Below, in pieces: positions 7,702 to 14,854 of a stretch of DNA of 19,654 nt. The stretch is from positions 1 through 19,654 of the forward strand of contig JALNVO010000018.1 in assembly GCA_023231365.1 (NCBI GenBank). Direction: 5' to 3'. Position 1 is the stretch's first letter; each line of letters begins with the position of its first letter. Below the pieces are notes generated by a model. That model was given only the letters and a program-made list of their open reading frames with translations. It had not been told where the DNA came from and made no database searches. The translations under genes were made by a program, and so were the position numbers. Source of the DNA: Fibrobacteraceae bacterium (GTDB lineage: Bacteria; Fibrobacterota; Fibrobacteria; Fibrobacterales; Fibrobacteraceae).

Positions 7702-7748
7702 TTTTTCTATTGAATTTTTTGGATTAATCCGTGGATAGAAGTGCATAA

Positions 7749-8834
7749 ATGTTGAAAAGATCTTTCCGGTTTGGAAATTTAGATGTTTCTCCTTGTACGG
7801 TCCTCTCTCCGATGGCCGGAGTGACGGATGCGCCTTTCCGTAGACTCTGCCGTGTCCTTGCCGCTGATAGGATTGGCCTTCTCGTATCCGAATTCGTCTC
7901 TACGGATGGAACGTCCCCTTTTGTGCTGAAGAATAGGAAGCAGCTCCGTTTTTATCCAGAAGAACGCCCTTTTGGTATTCAGATTTTTGGGCGTACTCCT
8001 GAGCGCATGGCTTATGCGGCAGAGCTTTTGGAGACGTTGTCGCCTGATTACATAGAAGTGAATGCCGGTTGTCCTGTTCCGAAGGTTGCAGACAAGGGCG
8101 GCGGAGCCGGGCTTTTGAAGGATTTGCCCCGCTTGCAGAAAATTCTTTCAGAAGTCAAGAAAAATATAAAAGTCCCGATGACTCTTAAATGCCGCATAGG
8201 CTGGGACGAGAATTCCTTGAATGCCTTGGAGATTTTGCGTATTGCGGAGGGCGAGGGCGTGGATATGCTTACTGTGCATGGGCGGACTCGCGTTCAAGGT
8301 TATAATGGCTTTGCGGATTGGGATAAGATCGGCGAGGTCGCTTCCGCGGCACATATTCCTGTAGTGGGAAATGGTGACGTGTCTAGCGTGAAGGTGGCTT
8401 TGGAACGCCTTGAAAAATATGATGTCGCAGGCGTGAGCATAGGACGTGGTGCGATGCACAATCCGTGGCTCTTTGGCGAAGTCGCCGATGCTTTGGAAGG
8501 AACCGGTGTAAGGACAATTTCTGTCACTGAAGTCTGTTCCATTTTTAAAATTTATTACAGTTTTATGATGGAGGAAGGGACCTCTTCCGAATTCGGCTCG
8601 CTGGGGCGTTTGAAACAGCTGGCGGCACGCCTTTGCAAGGGATTCGAACCGGAAACTCTCGAATTCCGGCAGAAGGTGCTCGTGAGCCAAAGTCCGGAAG
8701 AACTCTTCGACCGAGCCGCCGCTTTTGTGGAATTTGCACAAAGTAACGGAATTTCTTTTGCTCCGGAACGCTTGGTGAATTTGAACGGCAAAAAGGACGA
8801 TATGATTTCGTTCGATCGCCAATTCAAGAAGTAG
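7749..8834 (+). CDS. dusB: tRNA-dihydrouridine synthase, DusB/NifR3 family
   Basis: A 361-residue flavoenzyme that reduces specific uridines to dihydrouridine in tRNA using FMN and NADPH. Motifs in order: LSPMAGVTDAPFRRLCR (19-35, FMN-barrel start), FGIQIFGRTPERM (75-87), NAGCP with the expected catalytic Cys108, KGGGAGLLKDL, LKCRIGWDE (substrate and FMN contacts), LTVHGRTRVQGY, VVGNGDV, and GRGAMHNPWLF (phosphate-binding end of the barrel). A helical C-terminal domain follows. The RGAMxNPWLF motif favours the DusB/NifR3 group over DusA/DusC. It diverges from the HU-like gene and converges with atzF, with only 8 bases between the stops. Base composition is GC-richer than in the first 7 kb and rises further in the 3' end. 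Confidence 0.92.
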   Translation: MLKRSFRFGNLDVSPCTVLSPMAGVTDAPFRRLCRVLAADRIGLLVSEFVSTDGTSPFVLKNRKQLRFYPEERPFGIQIFGRTPERMAYAAELLETLSPDYIEVNAGCPVPKVADKGGGAGLLKDLPRLQKILSEVKKNIKVPMTLKCRIGWDENSLNALEILRIAEGEGVDMLTVHGRTRVQGYNGFADWDKIGEVASAAHIPVVGNGDVSSVKVALERLEKYDVAGVSIGRGAMHNPWLFGEVADALEGTGVRTISVTEVCSIFKIYYSFMMEEGTSSEFGSLGRLKQLAARLCKGFEPETLEFRQKVLVSQSPEELFDRAAAFVEFAQSNGISFAPERLVNLNGKKDDMISFDRQFKK

Positions 8835-8842
8835 GCGGAATT

Positions 8843-10552
8843 CTAAAGGGAATTCTCGCGGATGAATTTTCGCCAATCTCCGTATTCGGAAATGTCCTTG
8901 CCGAGCCTCGCCGTGATCGATTCTCCCAGAAAGCCGCAGACTTCCCGTCCGTCTTTTAGCTTGATTTTCCCAATGCCGAGCGGCGCGGGAATTTTGGATA
9001 CGAATTCGCCGAATTCCGAGGGCGAGAGGGCGTAAAGTTCTACGTAGAAGGATTTGCCGTCTTGCGGGACACGGACGAGCGCCGGCTTGGGCAATTCTCC
9101 GGAGAGCGCGAACATCGCGTATTCCGCCGCTGTCGAGGCTTTGCCCAGAAAATCCGCAGATTCCAATTGTTCGTGCAACGGTTCTCCGCGCAAGTGCGCT
9201 CCGCAGACGGCGAGCGTAATCTTGGCGGCGAGATATGGGGTGATTTGTCCGGCAGCTTCGAAAAGTTTTTGCTCGCTGAACGCGCGGCTGACGAGGGTGA
9301 TGCCGAACGGCAACTTTCCCGAGAAGCCTGCGGGAATGGCGAGCGCGGCATAGTTCAGCAGATTCATGTAGTTTGTGTAGTAACCGAGATTCGAATTGAG
9401 CTTGATAGGATCCGCTTCGACGTCTTCGGTCTTGTAGCAAGTGCCTGCGGTCGGTGTCAGCAAAAAATCGACTTGAGATATCTCCGCGTCGGCGAGTTTC
9501 TTGTAGTGGCGCAGGGAATGGAATGCTTCGAATATTTGGGCGGGATGCGGTGTGACTTTTGGGAGGATGATCGCCTTTATCACGGGATGGATCTGGTCCG
9601 GGTGCGTTTCGATGAATTTTCCCACGGCGGCATAGCGTTCGAAAACCCAAGCGCCTTCGTAGAGAAGTTTCGCGGCTTCGAGAAACGGGGCGTAATGAAT
9701 CCGCTTGGGCGTTCCGCCTGCCTGGATAGCGGCGGAAACCGCCTTTTCGAAAGTTTCCCGGTACCCCTCGTTTCCAAAAAATTGAAGCTCGGATTCTTCG
9801 GGAATGCCGAATGTCCAGCGGGAGGGAAGATGCTCAGGGACAAGGGGTGCCTCGCGGGAATAATCGTCTTCGGGATCGGGGCCTTTTGTAATTTTGAGAA
9901 TGCGCGAAGCGTCGCTTAAGTTGTTTGCAAAAATGGATATGCAATCGAGACTTCTGCAGGCGGGGACGACTCCGCGGGAACTGACGAGTCCGCAGGTGGG
10001 CTTGACGCCGACGAGATTGTTGAATGCCGCGGGGACGCGGCCCGAACCCGCAGTATCCGTGCCTAACGAAAAGGAGCAGAGGCCGTAGGCGACCGCCGCG
10101 GCGGAACCGCTGCTGGAACCTCCCGAAATGTATTCGGGGGCGTAGCGATTCGGAATGTTGCCGTAGGGACTCCGGACGCCGACAAGTCCCGTGGCGAATT
10201 GATCCATGTTCGTCTTGCCGAGGGGAATGGCTCCGGCGTCGATGAGCTTTTGGACGGCGAATGCGGAACGGCCCGGCTTGTAGGCGTAAGCGGGGCACCC
10301 GGCGGTCGTTTCCGTTTCTTCGCAGTCGATATTGTCCTTGATCGCGAAGGGAATCCCGTAAAGAGGCAATTCGTCAAGGTTGGATTTTTCCAGACGTTTT
10401 AGAATCTTTTCAAGAAAGGCGTCCGGAACTTTTGAAATCCAGATGGCGGACGGGGTGCGTTCCGCTTTCGCTTGCAGATTTCTAATGACTTTTGCCGGAG
10501 TCGTTTTTCCGTTCCGGTAGGCGTTTAGCAGCTTTGAAATTTCGAGTTCCAT
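8843..10552 (-). CDS. atzF: Allophanate hydrolase (amidase signature family)
   Basis: A 569-residue enzyme hydrolysing allophanate to ammonia and CO2, the last step of guanidine or urea carboxylation pathways. The N-terminal amidase-signature domain (about 1-440) has the Ser-cisSer-Lys triad: Lys72 in IPFAIKDNID, cis-Ser146 in ISGGSSSGSAAA, and nucleophile Ser170 in GTDTAGSGRVP. The C-terminal domain (about 445-569), with AHLRGEPLHEQL, PALVRV, PLGIGK and GDWRKFI, matches the extra domain specific to AtzF-type enzymes, which distinguishes it from generic amidases and GatA. The ATG is preceded by AGAGGA with 5-base spacing. A 23-bp palindrome lies 24-46 bases upstream. It is transcribed away from the transporter/carboxylase genes, downstream of the regulator gene on the same strand. 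Confidence 0.93.
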   Translation of the reverse strand: MELEISKLLNAYRNGKTTPAKVIRNLQAKAERTPSAIWISKVPDAFLEKILKRLEKSNLDELPLYGIPFAIKDNIDCEETETTAGCPAYAYKPGRSAFAVQKLIDAGAIPLGKTNMDQFATGLVGVRSPYGNIPNRYAPEYISGGSSSGSAAAVAYGLCSFSLGTDTAGSGRVPAAFNNLVGVKPTCGLVSSRGVVPACRSLDCISIFANNLSDASRILKITKGPDPEDDYSREAPLVPEHLPSRWTFGIPEESELQFFGNEGYRETFEKAVSAAIQAGGTPKRIHYAPFLEAAKLLYEGAWVFERYAAVGKFIETHPDQIHPVIKAIILPKVTPHPAQIFEAFHSLRHYKKLADAEISQVDFLLTPTAGTCYKTEDVEADPIKLNSNLGYYTNYMNLLNYAALAIPAGFSGKLPFGITLVSRAFSEQKLFEAAGQITPYLAAKITLAVCGAHLRGEPLHEQLESADFLGKASTAAEYAMFALSGELPKPALVRVPQDGKSFYVELYALSPSEFGEFVSKIPAPLGIGKIKLKDGREVCGFLGESITARLGKDISEYGDWRKFIRENSL

Positions 10553-10557
10553 AGGAA

Positions 10558-10563
10558 TCCTCT
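10558..10563 (-). promoter_or_regulatory. Ribosome-binding site of atzF
   Basis: AGAGGA on the minus strand lies 5 bases before the ATG at 10552. It matches the AGAGG-plus-5 arrangement at the transporter binding-protein gene, supporting both starts. Confidence 0.75.
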
Positions 10564-10575
10564 TTCTGAAAGAAT

Positions 10576-10598
10576 CTTTATAAAAATAATTTATAAAG
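10576..10598. promoter_or_regulatory. 23-bp palindromic operator candidate upstream of atzF
   Basis: CTTTATAAA, a five-base spacer (AATAA), then TTTATAAAG: a perfect inverted repeat with 9-bp arms. It lies 24-46 bases before the atzF start, over or next to the expected core promoter (a weak -35-like TTGAAA on the minus strand is at 10603-10608). The same site occurs at 11787-11809 with one difference in 23 bases (A versus C in the spacer). The two sites bracket the ROK regulator gene. By inference this is the binding site of that regulator, and here the position would suit repression. The surrounding 10553-10693 gap shows no gene or hairpin terminator. Confidence 0.75.
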
Positions 10599-10693
10599 TA
10601 GTTTTCAATGATGAAAAATCCAAGAATCCATCAAAGAATGATCCGTCAAAATTGTCGTCGGTCTAGATGAAATTCGGCAAATGTGTTGAAAAA

Positions 10694-11692
10694 TCAAGTC
10701 TGTATTAAATGGTCCGAAGAAATTTGCGAAAGTCCCGCGAAGTATTCTTCTTGCGGATCAGACTTGAATAGGAGTTTCGGAATCTGTGTGCGTCGTAGGG
10801 CTTTCTTTAGCATTCCCGCCAAATTCCGCTTTTCCAGTTCTTTGGATAGGCTTCCTGTAAAAAGGATAACGGCCGGATCGAGGAATACGATTGTGGAGAG
10901 GACGACTTGCAAAACGCTGGGAATCGCCAGATCCGCGCGGGAAAATACCCGGCACTGATCCCGTTTGGAAAAAGAAAAGGGAAAATGGGAAAATTCCCCA
11001 GCGAGGCTTGTGCTGCCGCGTAGAATATTGCCGTCCACCAGGAATCCTCCGGCGGGCGGATTTCCTTTCGGAAAAAAGAGAATGGCGATGTTTCGTTCCC
11101 CGCGATTCTTTTGGGAGTATCCCAGGGCGATGGAATTCATGTCGTTTTCGAGAAATACGGGAATATTCAACGAGTTCGATAATTTATCTGCTAGATGGAT
11201 CCCGTCAAGCGCGGGGTAGTCGCAAAATTCTACGATGCCGTCGTGAACGCAACCTTGAATGCCGACGGTCGCGAGGCGAATCTCGGGATGGTTTTCTACG
11301 ATCCGTTGCGATACTTTCTGGATGCTTTCAGCAGAAATGCGAAGCTTCTCTTCTCCCTTTTCCCGGATGGCGCCCGTGACGTCGGAGACCTGGTAACGGA
11401 TGCATTCAATGCCGCTTTCGAAAATGGCGTATAGGCAGAGAAAGACGGAATGGTCGGCGTTGTAGCGGTAGCTACGCGCGGGGCGCCCTCCGTTAGATGA
11501 ACGGAAATCTTCTTCGAGCGCTTCGCCTTGGGCGACGAGTTCGTTCAGGATGTTGCCGCAGGTCGCGACGGTGAGATCCGTTTGCTTGGCGATTTCCGGC
11601 TTGGTTGCGGATCCGAGGGATAGGAGCGCTCGTTTGATTTTTTGGATATTTTGCCGCTTGATGTCGGCAACGGTAGTCTTTTGTTGCATCAT
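10694..11692 (-). CDS. ROK-family transcriptional regulator, likely of the guanidine locus
   Basis: A 332-residue regulator. Residues about 8-70 form a winged helix-turn-helix ending in the typical NGGRPARSYRYN wing. The rest (about 78-325) is a ROK domain with ENDMNSIALGY (equivalent of the END-x-N motif), GGFLVDGNILRG, and GEFSHF in place of the canonical GE-hydrophobic-GH. Kinase-type features are missing. There is no Asp-x-Gly-x-Thr phosphate loop after the wing, and the CxCGxxGC zinc motif is reduced to a single Cys (KRDQC). It is therefore a regulator, not a sugar kinase. ROK regulators usually respond to sugars. Here the context (atzF on one side, guanidine/urea uptake and degradation on the other, with paired palindromes flanking the gene) suggests control of nitrogen scavenging. 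The effector is unknown. A second ATG lies one codon in. No clear ribosome-binding site is visible. Confidence 0.85.
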   Translation of the reverse strand: MMQQKTTVADIKRQNIQKIKRALLSLGSATKPEIAKQTDLTVATCGNILNELVAQGEALEEDFRSSNGGRPARSYRYNADHSVFLCLYAIFESGIECIRYQVSDVTGAIREKGEEKLRISAESIQKVSQRIVENHPEIRLATVGIQGCVHDGIVEFCDYPALDGIHLADKLSNSLNIPVFLENDMNSIALGYSQKNRGERNIAILFFPKGNPPAGGFLVDGNILRGSTSLAGEFSHFPFSFSKRDQCRVFSRADLAIPSVLQVVLSTIVFLDPAVILFTGSLSKELEKRNLAGMLKKALRRTQIPKLLFKSDPQEEYFAGLSQISSDHLIQT

Positions 11693-11786
11693 GCAAAAAA
11701 GATATTATTAATTTGTGATTTTTTGCGAGACAGGGAAAAATTTTCTTCGACAAATTTGAAATGGAAATCCTACAAAATTAGCTCTA

Positions 11787-11809
11787 CTTTATAAAAATAC
11801 TTTATAAAG
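11787..11809. promoter_or_regulatory. 23-bp palindromic operator candidate in the rok/transporter divergent region
   Basis: CTTTATAAA, five-base spacer (AATAC), TTTATAAAG. The flanking A and T extend the arms to 10 bp. It is 22/23 identical to the site before atzF. It lies 95-117 bases before the rok start and about 70 bases upstream of the sigma-54 -24 element, so its centre is roughly 110 bases upstream of the predicted transporter transcription start. That position could serve rok autoregulation, repression by looping with the atzF site (about 1.2 kb apart), or an upstream activator of sigma-54 polymerase. Each arm core, TTTATAAA, is itself palindromic. Confidence 0.75.
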
Positions 11810-11879
11810 TGGTTGGATAATCTTTTTTCAAATAGTAAAATTTGGCGAAATCTTTTTGAAATCGGCGAATCTTCTGCAT

Positions 11880-11896
11880 TTGGCATTGCTTTTGCT
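11880..11896 (+). promoter_or_regulatory. Sigma-54 (RpoN) promoter for the transporter/degradation genes
   Basis: TTGGCATTGCTTTTGCT matches the RpoN consensus YTGGCACGRNNNTTGCW at nearly every position. The -24 GG is at 11882-11883, the -12 GC at 11894-11895, and the spacing is exactly 10 bases. The expected transcription start is near 11907, leaving an approximately 26-base leader with AGAGG at 11923-11927 before the ATG at 11933. Sigma-54 promoters commonly drive nitrogen-scavenging genes. They require an enhancer-binding activator, and none is encoded in this window. Confidence 0.75.
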
Positions 11897-11932
11897 TGAT
11901 TCCCGGCAGACAACCATTTCAAAGAGGTCAAT

Positions 11933-12919
11933 ATGAAAAAAATGTCTCGAATCCTCGTCGCAGCTTCGTTTGCCGTTGCGGCGTCCCTCTATGCGGAAAA
12001 ACCGCTGCTCAAGATCGGTTATAGCGATTGGCCCGGCTGGACTGCTTGGGAAATCGCAGACAAGAAGGGATTCTTCAAGAAACACGACGTCAATGTGAAA
12101 CTCGAATGGTTCGAATACGGTCCTTCGATGGATGCGTTCGCAGCCAAGAAAATCGACGCGGTCGGTGTCGCGAACGGCGATGCGATGGTGCTGAATGCGA
12201 CGGGTGCACGCAACGTAACGATCCTGATCAATGATTACAGCAATGGAAATGACAAAATTGTGGGCGCTCCCGGCATCAAGTCGATTAAGGATCTGAAAGG
12301 CAAGAAGGTCGGCGTGGAAATCGGTTGCCTTTCGCATGCGCTCCTGATCGATGCGCTGAAGCGGAACGGTCTCAAGGAATCCGATGTGACGCTGGTGAAC
12401 ATGCCGACCCATCAAGCGGTGCAAACGCTGGAAAGCGGCGAGGTTTCCGCGGTCGTCGCCTGGGTCCCGCATTCCGTAAATGCGCTCGAGGTCGTCAAGG
12501 GTTCAAAGCAAATCTTTTCCAGTGCGGACGAACCGGGGATCATCTACGATGTGCTCGTCGTTTCGCAAGAGAGTCTGATGAAGAATAAGGCGGAATGGAA
12601 AAAGGTAGTCGCCGCCTGGTATGACGTTATCGACTTCCTGATGGATCCGAAGAATAAGGACGAAGCCGTAAAGATCCTGGCGGCTCGCGTGGGAATTTCC
12701 GAGAAGAAATACGCAGAATTTATCGGCGGTACGAAATTCTTGACTGCGGAAGAGGCGTTGGCCTTTTTCAAAAAAAGCGCCGGTTTTGGTTCGATCTACG
12801 GTTCGTCTCACAATATCGATGACTTTTTCGTGAAGAACAAGGTTTATGACGCCCATGTCGATGTGGACCGCTACATAATGCCTTCCTTTACGAAAGAGTT
12901 TATCAATGGGAAAAAATAA
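11933..12919 (+). CDS. ABC transporter substrate-binding protein, guanidine/urea-carboxylase-associated type
   Basis: A 328-residue periplasmic binding protein of the NMT1/SsuA-like (nitrate/taurine/thiamine-precursor) superfamily, in the subgroup that accompanies urea/guanidine carboxylase genes. A signal peptide covers about 1-21 (cleavage after SLYA). There is no lipobox Cys. Mature features are IGYSDWPGWTAWEIADKKGFF (about 28-48), KKIDAVGVANGDAM, the DLKGKKVGVEIGCLSHALL segment, and VVAWVPHSVNALEVV. It would deliver the substrate to the permease encoded 6 bases downstream. Guanidine is the inferred ligand because of the downstream DUF1989 genes, but uptake of urea or another guanidino compound cannot be excluded. 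It is the first gene after the sigma-54 promoter. Confidence 0.88.
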   Translation: MKKMSRILVAASFAVAASLYAEKPLLKIGYSDWPGWTAWEIADKKGFFKKHDVNVKLEWFEYGPSMDAFAAKKIDAVGVANGDAMVLNATGARNVTILINDYSNGNDKIVGAPGIKSIKDLKGKKVGVEIGCLSHALLIDALKRNGLKESDVTLVNMPTHQAVQTLESGEVSAVVAWVPHSVNALEVVKGSKQIFSSADEPGIIYDVLVVSQESLMKNKAEWKKVVAAWYDVIDFLMDPKNKDEAVKILAARVGISEKKYAEFIGGTKFLTAEEALAFFKKSAGFGSIYGSSHNIDDFFVKNKVYDAHVDVDRYIMPSFTKEFINGKK

Positions 12920-12925
12920 ATACAA

Positions 12926-14014
12926 ATGAACTCCTTTGGAAAGCAGAAAATGATCTACCCCATCGGCATACGAAAGAATGTGGGTCGCAAAGGCTCTACG
13001 GTCTTGGCGATACTCTCCTTCCTGATTCCGCTTGGGATTTGGTGCGCGGTGAGTTACGTTCCGTGCATTTATCATCCGCAAGTCGAGGTAACGGATGCGG
13101 GGGGAAGCCTATTTTGCGTTCCTGGAGACAAAATTTCGAAAGAGAATTTTGCGGAAGAGAATGCGAATCTGTTAAAGGCCGGAGAAGAGCCGATGGTAGG
13201 ACGCAGGGTGAATCCCGCCTACTTGCCGGCTCCGCACGAAGTGGCAAATGCGCTTGTAACGGCTTTTATGACCGCGCCGAATCGCGATGGCGATGTCTGG
13301 TTTTATGAAAGCATTCTGCATTCGATCAAGATCGTTTTTCTCGCGTTTTTTCTTTCGAGTCTTGTCGGCGTTCCTCTCGGCGTTCTCGGCGGATCGATTC
13401 CGTTTTTCGAGAAATTGACTGGACCGTTCATCGAATTTTTCCGCTATTTTCCGGCTCCTGTTTTTGGGGCGCTCGCCGTGGCGATTCTCGGTATCAATGA
13501 CGCACCGAAGGTGGCGATTATCATCATAGGGACGTTCTTTCAACAAGTCCCGATGATTACGGCGACGACACGCCGCGCGGACGATGCCTTGATCGAAGCT
13601 TCGCGGACGTTGGGCGCTTCGCCTTTGCGGGTGCTGCTGAAGGTCATCTTGCCGGAAATCGCGCCGCGGCTTTACAAGGATATGCGGATTTTGCTCGGAT
13701 GGGCGTGGACTTATCTGATTGTCGCCGAAGTGGTCGGGACGAGTTCCGGCATCACCTGGTTCATCAATCAGCAGGCGAAATACCGCAATTTCGACAATGT
13801 GTATGCGGCGATCATCATCTTGGGAATTATCGGACTTTCGTGCGATCTGATTCTCGCGGCGATCGGCAAACAACTCTTTGCCTGGGAAAACGGTCGGGTA
13901 GGATTCTTTGAAAAAATCTGCCGCGAATTATTCGGACCGATGAACTATGTGTTTTCGTTCCGCTTGACTCCGGCGGAAAAAGCCTTGAAGGAAGCGAATC
14001 ATGGAAAACTCTGA
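12926..14014 (+). CDS. ABC transporter permease, guanidine/urea-carboxylase-associated type
   Basis: A 362-residue inner-membrane permease of the BPD_transp_1 (SsuC/NrtB-like) family. TM1 is at about 25-45. An extracytoplasmic insertion of about 80 residues follows (47-128), including NPAYLPAPHEVANAL. The conserved transmembrane core (about 130-315) has the cytoplasmic coupling EAA loop EASRTLGASPLRVLLKVILP (224-243), then GWAWTYLIVAE and the FDNVYAAIIILGIIG region. The large insertion after TM1 is characteristic of the permeases found with urea/guanidine carboxylase genes. The ATG at 12926 is preceded by an A-rich GGGAAAAAATAAA region. An in-frame ATG at 12950 with GGAAAG upstream is an alternative start. 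The end overlaps the ATPase gene by 14 bases. Confidence 0.88.
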   Translation: MNSFGKQKMIYPIGIRKNVGRKGSTVLAILSFLIPLGIWCAVSYVPCIYHPQVEVTDAGGSLFCVPGDKISKENFAEENANLLKAGEEPMVGRRVNPAYLPAPHEVANALVTAFMTAPNRDGDVWFYESILHSIKIVFLAFFLSSLVGVPLGVLGGSIPFFEKLTGPFIEFFRYFPAPVFGALAVAILGINDAPKVAIIIIGTFFQQVPMITATTRRADDALIEASRTLGASPLRVLLKVILPEIAPRLYKDMRILLGWAWTYLIVAEVVGTSSGITWFINQQAKYRNFDNVYAAIIILGIIGLSCDLILAAIGKQLFAWENGRVGFFEKICRELFGPMNYVFSFRLTPAEKALKEANHGKL

Positions 14015-14825
14015 GTGCATTCTGGAAGCGCGTGATATCGTCAAGGATTTCGCGGAATCGGTTGGCGAGAGCCGCCGGGTGCTGGACGGAATTTCGTTCC
14101 AGGTCCGTCCGCGGGAATTTCTTTCGATTATCGGGCCTTCGGGGTGCGGAAAATCGACGCTGATCCGGATTGCCGCCGGGCTTGAAACGGCGACGTCCGG
14201 CGAGTTTCTGCTGGACGGAAAACTTGTCCGCGGGACCGATGCGGAACGCGGCATGGTGTTCCAGAAGTACACGCTGTTCCCCTGGCTTTCGGTCAAGAAG
14301 AACGTGATGTTCGGACTGGAATCTTCCGGGCGAGGCGATGACGAGGCGGAGGAAATCGCTTTGCAGTGGCTGCAAATTGTGGGACTCGAAAAGTACGCGG
14401 ACTATTATCCGAAGCAGCTTTCGGGCGGTATGCAGCAGCGCGTCGCGATCGCCCGTGCGCTTGCTCCGCAACCGCGGATTCTTTTGATGGATGAACCGTT
14501 CGGCGCGCTGGATGCGCAGACCCGCTCGCAGATGCAGCGCTACCTGCTCGAAGTGTGGAAGAATATCGACATCACGATTCTGTTCGTGACGCACGATTTG
14601 GATGAAGCAGTGTTCCTTTCGGATCGCATCTTGACGCTTCAGGCGAATCCGGGGAAGGTCCGCGAAATGGTGAATGTCCGCGTTCCGCGTCCGAGAAATC
14701 CGGAGAGCTTATTCCTTCCCGAGTTCATTTCGACGCGCAGGCATATTGAGGAATTGATCCATCCGAAAGCGGAAGATTCCGGGGATGAAACTTTCAACAT
14801 CGTCAACATGGTCGGCAAGAAGTAG
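14001..14825 (+). CDS. ABC transporter ATP-binding protein, guanidine/urea-carboxylase-associated type
   Basis: A 274-residue nucleotide-binding subunit of the SsuB/NrtD/TauB group. Walker A is GPSGCGKST (45-53, Lys51). The Q-loop is GMVFQKYTLFPW (Gln88). The ABC signature is LSGGMQQR (140-147). Walker B is ILLMDEPFGALD (160-171, catalytic Glu165), and the switch His198 is in VTHDLDEA. All motifs are intact. A C-terminal extension of about 45 residues (SLFLPEFISTRRHIEELI and onward) is typical of this transporter group. It would power import through the permease whose gene it overlaps by 14 bases, a sign of translational coupling. A 29-base gap with a GAGGAC ribosome-binding site separates it from the first DUF1989 gene. 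Confidence 0.92.
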   Translation: MENSECILEARDIVKDFAESVGESRRVLDGISFQVRPREFLSIIGPSGCGKSTLIRIAAGLETATSGEFLLDGKLVRGTDAERGMVFQKYTLFPWLSVKKNVMFGLESSGRGDDEAEEIALQWLQIVGLEKYADYYPKQLSGGMQQRVAIARALAPQPRILLMDEPFGALDAQTRSQMQRYLLEVWKNIDITILFVTHDLDEAVFLSDRILTLQANPGKVREMVNVRVPRPRNPESLFLPEFISTRRHIEELIHPKAEDSGDETFNIVNMVGKK

Positions 14826-14854
14826 CCGAAAACTTTTTCAACGAGGACACAACT

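Noticed and set aside
8835..8842. Bidirectional terminator between dusB and atzF
   Set aside because: Only 8 bases separate the two stop codons. The GAATTC repeats nearby do not form a convincing stem with a T-tract.
8148..9650. Long minus-strand open frame of 500 codons
   Set aside because: It spans the convergent ends of dusB (antisense) and atzF (another frame). The translation is Arg/Ser/His-rich with no domain, and both overlapped genes have intact motifs.
9062..9919. Plus-strand open frame of 285 codons inside atzF
   Set aside because: It is antisense to the conserved AtzF coding sequence, in GC-rich sequence where long shadow frames are expected, with no motifs or ribosome-binding site.
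8843..10552. Glutamyl-tRNA amidotransferase subunit A (GatA)
   Set aside because: The amidase core is shared, but the C-terminal AtzF-specific domain and the neighbouring carboxylase and DUF1989 genes identify allophanate hydrolase.
10694..11692. Glucokinase/ROK sugar kinase
   Set aside because: It has an N-terminal winged helix-turn-helix and lacks the phosphate loop and zinc cluster, so it is a regulator.
11810..11932. Guanidine-I or -II riboswitch before the transporter genes
   Set aside because: The conserved sequence blocks and loop motifs are not present. The sigma-54 promoter leaves almost no leader.
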